Shown here in pieces: positions 1-7,099 of a stretch of 48,660 nucleotides of DNA. Under the pieces are notes generated by a model. That model did no database searches, had not been told where the DNA came from, and saw only the letters and a list, made by a program, of their open reading frames with translations. The DNA is from JAVBTR01 sp031556065 (GTDB lineage Bacteria > Bacillota > Clostridia > Christensenellales > Aristaeellaceae). The DNA lies in the NCBI GenBank assembly GCA_031556065.1, contig JAVBTR010000087.1:1-48660 (forward strand), given 5' to 3'. How positions within the stretch are numbered: the first letter of the stretch is position 1; the number at the start of each line of letters is the position of its first letter. The position numbers were made by a program, and so were the translations under genes.

Positions 1-234
1 GCGTTGGTAGCTTCATCAATGCCGATTCCGTTACAAAGCTTGAACGGATCCGTTCCCTGCGTAAATGACGCCGGTGATCGGGGACGCAGGCACCCCGGGC
101 CGACGTCGCGGCATTAAGCCGCGAATGCGAAATTATTATCGGCAGTTATTGTTTTTCCCCGTTGTTCTGCGGTTCAGGGGCCGCAGCTCGCTTACCATAC
201 CTTCAAAAACCCCCGTCGAAACCAGTACACCCCC
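1..234 (-). ncRNA. ssrA: Transfer-messenger RNA (tmRNA), 3' part beyond the window
   Basis: Read on the minus strand, the sequence starting at 234 opens with GGGGGTGTACTGG followed by TTCGACGGGGG, the canonical 5' tmRNA segment. An AATAACT context then precedes a resume codon GCC at 143, and the frame 143-114 encodes the tag ADNNFAFAA followed by TAA. With the alanine supplied by the charged tmRNA, the full tag is AADNNFAFAA, ending in the usual hydrophobic-Ala-Ala degron. The tag is followed by GC-rich pseudoknot-like stems. The 3' acceptor half lies left of position 1. The gene begins 11 bases after the smpB stop, so the two are probably co-transcribed and the 5' end matured by RNase P. The RNA rescues stalled ribosomes together with SmpB. 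Confidence 0.93.
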
Positions 235-245
235 ATGTTATAAGT

Positions 246-716
246 TTAAACCTTCTGGCTCTCCCGCAGAGCCCTTTGAATATCTCTTCCGGCATCTTTT
301 TCGGCCATAGCATCCCGCTTATCGTGCAGGTGCTTACCCTTGCAAAGGCCCAGCTCCATTTTCATCCGGCCGTCTTTTAAGTATACCTGCAAAGGGATCA
401 GCGTATACCCTTGGCGTTGAACCAGGCCGAAAAGCTTGCGTATTTCGGATTTGTGCAGCAGCAGCTTTTTAGGGCGCATGGGATCGTGATTAAAGATGTT
501 CCCTTGCTCGTAAGGGCTGATATGCATCCCCTCAGCAAAGATTTCTCCGTTCTTCACGATGGCAAAACTTTCTTTTAAATTCACCCTGCCTTGACGGATA
601 GATTTAACTTCGGTGCCCTGCAAAGCCAGACCGCATTCGTAGGTTTCCTCTACGAAATAGTCGTGCCACGCCTTGCGGTTTTGGGCGACGGGCTTGATGC
701 CCATTTTCTTCGGCAT
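246..716 (-). CDS. smpB: SsrA-binding protein SmpB
   Basis: 156-residue protein, normal family length. SmpB is the RNA-binding partner that delivers tmRNA to stalled ribosomes and mimics the missing anticodon arm. Seen directly: an N-terminal block with NRKAWHDYF and GLALQGTEVKSIR, then FAEGMHISPYEQGN, KLLLHKSEI and a basic tail (CKGKHLHDKRD) that enters the mRNA channel in this family. The start at 716 is chosen because AAAGGAGG precedes it at good spacing; a longer in-frame extension upstream lacks homology and would run through the promoter. It lies immediately upstream of ssrA on the same strand, the common smpB-ssrA arrangement, and is divergent from proA. Confidence 0.96.
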   Translation of the reverse strand: MPKKMGIKPVAQNRKAWHDYFVEETYECGLALQGTEVKSIRQGRVNLKESFAIVKNGEIFAEGMHISPYEQGNIFNHDPMRPKKLLLHKSEIRKLFGLVQRQGYTLIPLQVYLKDGRMKMELGLCKGKHLHDKRDAMAEKDAGRDIQRALRESQKV

Positions 717-747
717 CCAACCCCTCCTTTGCCTTGCCGTGGGGGAT

Positions 748-799
748 ATTATAACATAATTGCAGGCGCATTGCAATGTTTCGGCTTTTGGCATATAAT
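748..799. promoter_or_regulatory. Divergent smpB / proA promoters sharing one -35 hexamer
   Basis: The palindromic hexamer TTGCAA at 771-776 reads identically on both strands. On the plus strand it lies 17 bp from TATAAT at 794-799 (toward proA). On the minus strand it lies 17 bp from TATAAT at 748-753 (toward smpB). Both -10 boxes are perfect consensus and both spacers are optimal. Polymerase could occupy only one direction at a time. Hexamers and spacers are seen in the sequence; promoter activity is inferred. Confidence 0.8.
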
Positions 800-829
800 G
801 AAAGAATCTTTTAGTAAAGGATGATCGCA

Positions 830-2095
830 ATGCAACAATTGGCAAAAAAAATCAAGGCCGCGGCCATTTTATTAGGAGCAACGCCCATTGAAAAGCGCAA
901 CGAAGCACTCTTAGCCGTTGCGGCTGAATTAGGCAGCAAAAAAGAGGCTATTTTTAGCGCCAACCAGTTGGATTTGGCCGCTGCAAAGGAACTACCCTCC
1001 CCCATGGTGAAACGGCTCACCTTTAATGAAGCAAAGCTTACCGATGTGATAAACGGCCTTCATTCCCTTGCAAAACTACCCGATCCCATCGGCCACACCA
1101 CCTTGGCAACCGAGTTGGCCCCGGGCTTGAACCTCTATCGGGTTGCATGCCCCATTGGTGTGGTGGGAGTCATCTTCGAAAGCCGACCTGATGCGCTGAT
1201 ACAGATTTCGTCCCTGTGCCTCAAAAGCGGCAATGGGGTTGTATTAAAAGGTGGCAGCGAGGCCATTAACACCAATCGGGCTCTTTTCAATGCCTTTATT
1301 GCCGGCATTGAAAAAGCAGGGATTTCCAGGGACACTATGGGCCTTTTGGAAACCAGGGAAGACGTTAATGCCATGCTGAAGCTGGATGATTGCATCGACT
1401 TGATCATCCCCCGAGGCAGCAATGAATTTGTACGCTACATTATGGATAATAGTCGCATTCCCGTTTTGGGCCATGCAGATGGTATCTGCCATGTATACGT
1501 AGATGAATCTGCCGATATCCCTATGGCAATTCGCATTGCTGTGGATAGCAAGACCCAGAACGTATCCGTCTGCAATGCCGCCGAAACCCTGCTGGTACAC
1601 GAGAAAATTGCCCGGGCATTTCTGCCCCAGCTGAAAAAAGCCATGGATTCAAAAAACGTAACCCTTATCGGCTGTGAAAAAACCCAGGCCATCATCCCTG
1701 TTACTCCCGCCACTGGCAAGGATTGGGAAACCGAATACCTGGATTACGTTCTTTCTATCCGCATCGTGCAAAGCCTGGAGGATGCTATCAACCACATTAA
1801 CACATTCGGCTCCGGGCACACCGATACCATTGTCACCACCGATCCGGAGGCCGCCCAGCGCTTCATGGCTCTGGTAGACAGCGCCGGAGTTTATCACAAC
1901 TGTTCTACCCGCTTTTCCGATGGCTTCCGCTATGGTTTTGGCGCAGAAGTAGGCGTAGCTACCGGCAAAATTCATGCCCGCGGTCCTATGGGGCTAGATG
2001 GCTTATGCACTTACAAATACAAGCTCTTCGGCTCCGGTCAAACTGTCCAGGACACGGTGGATGGAACGGTACAGTATACGCATAAACCGTTGTAA
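830..2095 (+). CDS. proA: Gamma-glutamyl phosphate reductase (proline biosynthesis)
   Basis: 421-residue cytoplasmic NADPH-dependent enzyme that reduces gamma-glutamyl phosphate to glutamate-5-semialdehyde, the second step of proline synthesis. Aldehyde-dehydrogenase fold signatures are clear: PIGVVGVIFESRPDA, a LKGGSEA glycine-rich segment, and the catalytic cysteine in QNVSVCNAAETLL (about residue 248). The C-terminal VYHNCSTRFSDGFR and GAEVGVATGKIHARGP are typical of ProA. Start 830 is preferred over the in-frame ATG at 821 because AAAGGA then sits 8 bp upstream. The usual partner proB (glutamate 5-kinase) is not adjacent, so ProB must be encoded elsewhere or this is a split operon. A long hairpin follows the stop codon. 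Confidence 0.96.
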   Translation: MQQLAKKIKAAAILLGATPIEKRNEALLAVAAELGSKKEAIFSANQLDLAAAKELPSPMVKRLTFNEAKLTDVINGLHSLAKLPDPIGHTTLATELAPGLNLYRVACPIGVVGVIFESRPDALIQISSLCLKSGNGVVLKGGSEAINTNRALFNAFIAGIEKAGISRDTMGLLETREDVNAMLKLDDCIDLIIPRGSNEFVRYIMDNSRIPVLGHADGICHVYVDESADIPMAIRIAVDSKTQNVSVCNAAETLLVHEKIARAFLPQLKKAMDSKNVTLIGCEKTQAIIPVTPATGKDWETEYLDYVLSIRIVQSLEDAINHINTFGSGHTDTIVTTDPEAAQRFMALVDSAGVYHNCSTRFSDGFRYGFGAEVGVATGKIHARGPMGLDGLCTYKYKLFGSGQTVQDTVDGTVQYTHKPL

Positions 2096-2110
2096 AAGCG
2101 GAATATATTA

Positions 2111-2153
2111 TGCGCGAGGGGCTTTCTTTTTCGACAAGAAGGCCCCTCGCGCA
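2111..2153. repeat. Long hairpin downstream of proA (hairpin family copy 1)
   Basis: Arms TGCGCGAGGGGC (2111-2122) and GCCCCTCGCGCA (2142-2153) pair perfectly. The stem continues inward through a T-G wobble and TTCTT/AAGAA, giving about 18 bp around a short loop. No U-tract follows the 3' arm on either strand, so it is not a textbook intrinsic terminator, although it may still end proA transcription. The loop-proximal bases and the downstream CTAAGAAAA closely resemble the hairpin after pckA. Confidence 0.75.
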
Positions 2154-2202
2154 CGCTCTCTAAGAAAACCTTTTTTGGGATTAGTGCCTCTTTTAGGCGG
2201 TT

Positions 2203-4269
2203 TCACTCATCTCCATAGAATTCAAACCTGTTTTTCCCGTTGGTCTTAGCCCGGTATAACGCTTCATCCGCATAACGAACCAGGGATTGGTAGTCCTTTG
2301 CGTCCTGCGGGTAGCGGGCGATGCCGACGGAGCCGGAAAAATGGCAGCCGCCCATATCTGTTTTCGTGTGGGCCGAGCTGAACGAATCGCATAGTAATTG
2401 TGTTTTTGCCTTGAGCAATTGGATTTCAATGCTTCCCGGCAAGAATGCCACAAACTCATCCCCGCCCATGCGGGCCAAAATATCCGAGGAACGGAATAGC
2501 AGCTTTAACTGCTCACCTACATACTTTAGAATTTTATCCCCCGTGTGGTGGCCGAAATGGTCATTAATTTGCTTGAAATTATCGATATCGATAAATAGCA
2601 TAACCCCTTCTTTTAGGGAATCCCTATCCATCTCCTTAAGCACCATTTCTTGGAAGGCGGACCGGTTGTTCAGGCCCGTAAGGGGATCCCGCTGTGCCAC
2701 GGTGCGCCATCTTGTGGCTTCGGATTTAAGCTCGTTTACGTTAACCAGCTTGCCGATGACGTCTGTTAAAACTGGGGTTTGCATATCGTCATTGAAAAAA
2801 CCTCTGGCAACCAATTCAAACCATTCATACTGGCCGCTTTTGCCCATAAACCTTAGCATTTTGCGAGTGCTTCTTTTAGGCCCATGCCTTAGTTCGTCCA
2901 GCGTTTGATGCAGAACTTTTAAATCATTTTTATGTAAAAGAAGTGGGACACGGTTTTCATCCATCATATGTTTTATTTCCATAGGTAAATCTAGCACCAA
3001 ACTAACGTTTTCACTGAAGCGAATCGTATCCTCAATGGCATCATACTCATAAACCACGTCGCCGGAACTGTCCGCAACGATATGGTATTTTGCCCGTTCA
3101 ATCTCCAATAGTTTGATGATCCGCTGCAGTTTTTCATCAGATTTAGGCGGCTGCATTATCAGCTGCTTTACCGGCGCTTCATGGTTTCTGGCAATGTTGG
3201 AATATTGCTTTTTCAACTGTTCCTCTACTTCCAAAAAGCAAGCCAGCATTTCCGGGTTGAATTGGCCGCATTCCCCATCGCTGATCATTTGGATCGCCAC
3301 TTCATGGGACAGGGCTTTTTTATAAGGCCGCTCCGATACCAGCGCGTCGTACACGTCGGCCAAGGAAACCACTTGTGCCCAAATGGGAATTGCGTCCCCC
3401 TTGATACCATCGGGATAGCCTCTGCCATCCCAACGTTCATGGTGGTGACGGCAGATTTCATAGCAATATTGATAGTATTCTTGATCCTGTACATAGTCCA
3501 GCTTTGCCAGCATTTCGCAGCCCTTAATGGTGTGCTGTTTCATGAGCTGGAATTCTTCATCCGTTAGCCGGCCCGGCTTGTTTAAAATAGCATCCGGTAC
3601 GGCGATCTTGCCAATATCATGCATAGCTGCAGCGTTGGCAATAATATCGATCTGGTTATCCGGCATTTTGAATTTCTCATGCTTTTCACCCAGCGCTTTT
3701 AGCAAAACCCTTGTAATGTCGCGGATTCGGCTGATATGAGAACCAGATTCGCCGTTGCGAAACTCTACAGCAGTGCACAGCGTATCGATAACGAATACGT
3801 TGGTCTGCTTTAATTTTTCGGCCTGCTCTTCCAAGATAACGGTTTGTCGGCGTACTTCCTCTTCCAAATCGTGACGGTAATCATATAGTTCAACAATGTT
3901 GTTGACCCGCTGACGCACCACCGCCGGGTTGTAGGGCTTGGATATAACGTCCGACGCACCTAGTTCGTACACCTTTAAAGAAATCCGCTCTGTGGATTCC
4001 GCTGTAAGCAGTACCACGGGAATGGATTTCAGGTAACCTAAACGGCCAATTTCCTCTAGAGCCGTAAGCCCATCCATTACAGGCATCACGATATCCAATA
4101 GGATTATGGCTAAATCATTGCTGTTTTCCTTGAGCTTATCAATAGCCTGCTGCCCATTCTCTGCCTCAATCACTTCGTAACTGTTGCTGAACAACTCGGA
4201 CAAAATCGCTCGGTTTAGCTCTACATCATCTACAACCAGCATTTTCTTTTTGCTTACAGGTTGCGCCAC
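2203..4269 (-). CDS. Response regulator with HD-GYP and GGDEF domains (c-di-GMP turnover)
   Basis: 688 residues, cytoplasmic. Domain order seen: REC (about 8-125; acidic pair at 14-15, phospho-acceptor Asp59 in LLDIVMP, Lys111), a coiled linker (about 130-155), HD-GYP (about 160-350; HD at 217-218, then HHERWDGRGYP and GDAIP), a PAS-like segment (about 395-510) and GGDEF (about 525-685; MGGDEF at 601-606). HD-GYP hydrolyses cyclic di-GMP and GGDEF synthesises it. The GGDEF domain also keeps an RxxD inhibitory I-site (593-596) five residues before the active site, so both activities look intact. The start is GTG at 4269, with TAGGTGG upstream. It follows the Hpt gene by 13 bp, so a phosphorelay operon is likely; no cognate hybrid kinase is in view. 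Confidence 0.92.
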   Translation of the reverse strand: MAQPVSKKKMLVVDDVELNRAILSELFSNSYEVIEAENGQQAIDKLKENSNDLAIILLDIVMPVMDGLTALEEIGRLGYLKSIPVVLLTAESTERISLKVYELGASDVISKPYNPAVVRQRVNNIVELYDYRHDLEEEVRRQTVILEEQAEKLKQTNVFVIDTLCTAVEFRNGESGSHISRIRDITRVLLKALGEKHEKFKMPDNQIDIIANAAAMHDIGKIAVPDAILNKPGRLTDEEFQLMKQHTIKGCEMLAKLDYVQDQEYYQYCYEICRHHHERWDGRGYPDGIKGDAIPIWAQVVSLADVYDALVSERPYKKALSHEVAIQMISDGECGQFNPEMLACFLEVEEQLKKQYSNIARNHEAPVKQLIMQPPKSDEKLQRIIKLLEIERAKYHIVADSSGDVVYEYDAIEDTIRFSENVSLVLDLPMEIKHMMDENRVPLLLHKNDLKVLHQTLDELRHGPKRSTRKMLRFMGKSGQYEWFELVARGFFNDDMQTPVLTDVIGKLVNVNELKSEATRWRTVAQRDPLTGLNNRSAFQEMVLKEMDRDSLKEGVMLFIDIDNFKQINDHFGHHTGDKILKYVGEQLKLLFRSSDILARMGGDEFVAFLPGSIEIQLLKAKTQLLCDSFSSAHTKTDMGGCHFSGSVGIARYPQDAKDYQSLVRYADEALYRAKTNGKNRFEFYGDE

Positions 4270-4282
4270 TCAAGCCACCTAC

Positions 4283-4636
4283 TTAACTGTTAGTTTCGTT
4301 AATAATTTTAATAATCCGGCCATACTCTGCTGCAAGCGCCTCGTACATTCGCTTCACGTTTTCGTTTTGGCCGCCACGCAGATAATTAACCAATTCGGAA
4401 GCTTGATTGCCCAGGGTATCAAGCCCTAAATTAAGAGCAATACCTTTGAGCGCATGGGCACCGGCCAAAACTGCTTCCGTATTGTTTTCTTCCACCGCTG
4501 CGTTTAAGCTTGCAAAGGTTTTGTCTTCCGGGAATTTTAATAAAAACCGCTTTGCCAACCCTTCGTTCCCGCAAAAGCGGTTAAGCAATGTTTCTGCATC
4601 CACATTCAGGCGAAACAACAATTGCATAAAATCCAT
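4283..4636 (-). CDS. Histidine phosphotransfer (Hpt) domain protein
   Basis: 117 residues, a single all-helical Hpt domain. The phosphorylatable histidine lies in AHALKGIALNLGL, the signature of phosphorelay intermediates, and a second helix (ASELVNYLR) completes the four-helix bundle. It carries no kinase or receiver domain, so it would accept phosphate from a hybrid histidine kinase encoded elsewhere. The obvious recipient is the REC domain of the HD-GYP/GGDEF protein encoded 13 bp downstream in the same operon. The ATG at 4636 has a GGAG-like ribosome site and a strong promoter about 45 bp upstream. Partner assignment is inferred from adjacency. Confidence 0.9.
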   Translation of the reverse strand: MDFMQLLFRLNVDAETLLNRFCGNEGLAKRFLLKFPEDKTFASLNAAVEENNTEAVLAGAHALKGIALNLGLDTLGNQASELVNYLRGGQNENVKRMYEALAAEYGRIIKIINETNS

Positions 4637-4677
4637 TAAATCAACTCCACAAACGTGATTTTATTAAATGTATTTTT

Positions 4678-4706
4678 ATTATAGCCCCAATTGCTATTAA
4701 TTTCAA
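4678..4706 (-). promoter_or_regulatory. Promoter of the Hpt / c-di-GMP regulator operon
   Basis: Minus-strand TTGAAA (4701-4706), 17 bp spacer, TATAAT (4678-4683): near-consensus sigma-A promoter about 40 bp before the Hpt start. Confidence 0.7.
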
Positions 4707-4750
4707 GGGAAATCACCCTTTCGCTTAAAAGCAAAAATTTCATCAAACTT

Positions 4751-4779
4751 TTGAGAAGGATTTAGCTTATTGTTATAGA
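4751..4779 (+). promoter_or_regulatory. Promoter of pckA
   Basis: TTGAGA (4751-4756), 17 bp spacer, TATAGA (4774-4779). It leaves a leader of about 75 bases before the pckA start. It lies back-to-back with the Hpt operon promoter. Confidence 0.55.
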
Positions 4780-4861
4780 ATAAACGAATTGGGCAAGATT
4801 GCCACTTGTGTACATTTTTAAAGTGACATCTTTCTCAAATAGTATTTTCGGAGGTTGGAAC

Positions 4862-6436
4862 ATGAGCGTGAATCTTAACTACCTTGGCATCATCAACACT
4901 GCCGCCGTTTACCACAACCTGCCTGTTGGCGAATTGGTACAGCGCGCGGTCGACCGCAAAGAGGGCTTCCTTTCCAACACCGGCGCACTGGTCGTAGAAA
5001 CCGGCAAATATACCGGACGTTCCCCTGATGATCGCTTCATCGTAGATGAACCTTCCATCCATTCGGAAATCGACTGGGGCAAGGTGAACAAGCCCATTAG
5101 CGTAGAGAAATTCAACAATATCTACGGCAAAGTAACTGCTTACCTCCAGCACCACGAACTTTTCGTGTTTGATGGTTTCGCTGGCGCGGATGAAAATTAC
5201 CGTATCGGCGTGCGCGTTGTGAATGAATTAGCCAGCCAGAACCTGTTCATGCATCAGCTGCTTGTTCGCCCTACGGTCGCGGAATTAGCTAACCACAAGG
5301 CCGATTTCACCATCATCGGTGCCCCCGGCTTCAAGTGCGTTCCCGAAATCGACGGCACCAATTCCGAAGCTGCCATCATCGTTTCTTTCGAAAAGAAGAT
5401 CGTGCTGGTTTGCGGCAGCTATTATGCTGGCGAAATGAAGAAATCCGTCTTTTCCATTATGAACTACCTCTTGCCCAAGCAGGATGTATTCTCCATGCAC
5501 TGCTCCGCTAATGTTGGCAAGGATGGCGACGCTGCTCTATTCTTCGGCCTTTCCGGCACAGGAAAAACCACCCTGTCCGCTGACCCTAACCGTAACCTCA
5601 TCGGTGATGACGAGCACGGCTGGAGCGACAATGGTATCTTCAACATCGAAGGCGGCTGCTACGCAAAGTGCATTAACCTTTCCAAAGAACACGAGCCCGA
5701 TATCTACAACGCCATCCGCTTCGGCGCTTTAGTCGAAAACGTGGTTTATGATATGGATACTTTGGAACCCATGTTCGACGACGATAGCCTTACCGAAAAC
5801 ACCCGCGTAGGCTACCCCGTAGAATTTATCCCCAATACCCAGATCCCTGGCGTGGGCGGCCATCCCAAGACGGTTATCTTCCTTACTGCCGATGCTTTCG
5901 GCGTGCTGCCTCCTGTGTCCAAGCTTAACCGTGAATCCGCTATGTATCACTATGTAAGCGGCTATACCGCCCGCTTGGCTGGTACCGAACGCGGTGTTAC
6001 CGAGCCTCAGGCTACCTTCTCCACCTGCTTTGGCGCTCCCTTCCTGCCCCTGCCTGCGTCCCGCTACGCGGAGCTTCTGGGCCAGAAGATCGATGCCTAC
6101 GGCTCCAACGTATACCTGGTGAACACTGGCTGGGCTGGCGGCCCCGCTGGCAATGGCGGCAACCGTATGAAGCTGCCCCTCACTCGCGCCATGGTTACCG
6201 CGTGCTTGAATGGCGATCTGGAAAAGGCCGAATTTGTTAACGATCCTATTTTTAATGTGCTTGTTCCCAAAACCTGCCCCAATGTTCCCAATGAAGTCCT
6301 CCAGCCCAAAGAGATGTGGCAAGATAAGGATGCTTATGATAAGGCCGCCAAGAACCTGGCTGCCATGTTCCAAAAGAACTTCGAAAAGTACTCCAACATG
6401 CCCAAGGAAGTGGTGGAAGCAGGCCCTAAAGCTTAA
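4862..6436 (+). CDS. pckA: Phosphoenolpyruvate carboxykinase (ATP)
   Basis: 524 residues, standard length for the ATP-dependent bacterial enzyme, which interconverts oxaloacetate + ATP with PEP + CO2 + ADP. In fermentative anaerobes it often runs toward oxaloacetate. Seen: TGRSPDDRFIVDEP near the N-terminus, the P-loop GLSGTGKTTLSADP, and the metal/kinase-2 segment LIGDDEHGW directly after it. Also present are NIEGGCYAKCINL, the adenine-binding region with ENTRVGYPVEFIPN, and SGYTARLAGTERG. The ATG at 4862 is chosen for the GGAGG just upstream; an in-frame TTG at 4799 would add residues without family similarity. Codon use is C-ending and strongly biased compared with its neighbours, as for a highly expressed gene. 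A very long hairpin follows the stop. Confidence 0.97.
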   Translation: MSVNLNYLGIINTAAVYHNLPVGELVQRAVDRKEGFLSNTGALVVETGKYTGRSPDDRFIVDEPSIHSEIDWGKVNKPISVEKFNNIYGKVTAYLQHHELFVFDGFAGADENYRIGVRVVNELASQNLFMHQLLVRPTVAELANHKADFTIIGAPGFKCVPEIDGTNSEAAIIVSFEKKIVLVCGSYYAGEMKKSVFSIMNYLLPKQDVFSMHCSANVGKDGDAALFFGLSGTGKTTLSADPNRNLIGDDEHGWSDNGIFNIEGGCYAKCINLSKEHEPDIYNAIRFGALVENVVYDMDTLEPMFDDDSLTENTRVGYPVEFIPNTQIPGVGGHPKTVIFLTADAFGVLPPVSKLNRESAMYHYVSGYTARLAGTERGVTEPQATFSTCFGAPFLPLPASRYAELLGQKIDAYGSNVYLVNTGWAGGPAGNGGNRMKLPLTRAMVTACLNGDLEKAEFVNDPIFNVLVPKTCPNVPNEVLQPKEMWQDKDAYDKAAKNLAAMFQKNFEKYSNMPKEVVEAGPKA

Positions 6437-6456
6437 CATTTAATTTCATAAAGTTT

Positions 6457-6502
6457 ATAAGAGAGGGACTTTCTTTTAGAAAAAAGAAGGTCCTTCTCTT
6501 AT
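6457..6502. repeat. Long hairpin downstream of pckA (hairpin family copy 2)
   Basis: ATAAGAGAGGGAC on the left pairs with GGTCCTTCTCTTAT on the right, and the stem continues through TTTCTTTT/AAAAGAA for about 20 bp. As after proA, no U-tract follows, and the 3' flank reads ATGCTTACC then CTAAGAAAA. Arm sequences differ from the proA copy while pairing is kept. It may act as a transcription end or RNA-stability element. Confidence 0.7.
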
Positions 6503-6551
6503 GCTTACCCTAAGAAAATCTATATTACGAGGGACAATATTTTCCGCCTCA

Positions 6552-6577
6552 TGAAACGAAACAGGGTTCTGAGCGTC
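6552..6577 (+). promoter_or_regulatory. Putative ECF-type autoregulatory promoter
   Basis: TGAAAC (6552-6557), 16 bp spacer, CGTC (6574-6577). This matches the general -35 TGAAAC / -10 CGT architecture of ECF sigma promoters (SigW/SigX-like) and lies about 50 bp before the ECF sigma gene. ECF genes commonly drive their own transcription; self-recognition here is inferred. Confidence 0.55.
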
Positions 6578-6625
6578 TTTAAGGTGTAGGAACGTTTTTA
6601 CACAATAGATAAGGGAGGTGCCTTC

Positions 6626-7099
6626 ATGGCGGACCGGCAGGTGTATGAGCAAACGGTGAACGACCTTTTGCCCACACTGTACAAAATCGCGATAGGCATT
6701 TTACGAATGGACGCGGATGCCAGGGACGCAGTGCAGCAAGCGCTGCTAAAAGCCTGGGAGAAGAAGGAAACCGCAAAGGACGCGCATTTTCGGGGATTTT
6801 TAACCCGGGTATTGATTAACGAATGCCGGAACATCCAAAGGCAGCGCAGGCGGGTTTTTCCAGCGGAAATAACCTGGACGGCAGAGCAGATCGCGCCGGA
6901 TTACCGGGAGCTTTACGAAGCCCTAAGCGCCCTTAACGAAGACCTGCGGCTTTGCGTGATCCTCAAATACATCCACAACTATTCGGAAAAGGAAGGGGCA
7001 CAGGCACTGAATATTCCTGTGACCACCTTTAAAAACCGCCTGCACCGGGCCAGAAAGGCATTACGCAAGGAACTCGACCGGGAGGTGATGTTTGAATGA
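6626..7099 (+). CDS. RNA polymerase sigma factor, ECF subfamily
   Basis: 157 residues. A region 2 helix bundle (about 10-75) includes DARDAVQQALLKAWEKKE and FRGFLTRVLINECRN, the equivalent of the DxxQ/F...WL core-binding and -10 recognition segments. Region 4 (about 95-150) is a clear helix-turn-helix: CVILKYIHNYSEKEGAQALN followed by IPVTTFKNRLHRARKALRK. The absence of regions 1 and 3 and the size place it in the ECF group. AGGGAGG precedes the ATG. The stop overlaps the next gene by four bases (ATGA), so it is translationally coupled with a membrane protein that is probably its anti-sigma partner. Confidence 0.93.
   Translation: MADRQVYEQTVNDLLPTLYKIAIGILRMDADARDAVQQALLKAWEKKETAKDAHFRGFLTRVLINECRNIQRQRRRVFPAEITWTAEQIAPDYRELYEALSALNEDLRLCVILKYIHNYSEKEGAQALNIPVTTFKNRLHRARKALRKELDREVMFE

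Noticed and set aside
790..1422. Several 70-120 codon frames antisense to proA
   Set aside because: They lie wholly within proA, lack ribosome sites and show no family features.
2111..2153. Ordinary Rho-independent terminator after proA
   Set aside because: The stem is strong but no U-tract follows on either strand, so it is recorded as a hairpin element instead.
5729..6439. 236-codon open frame antisense to pckA
   Set aside because: It mirrors the codon bias of pckA, has no ribosome site, and its sequence resembles no protein family.
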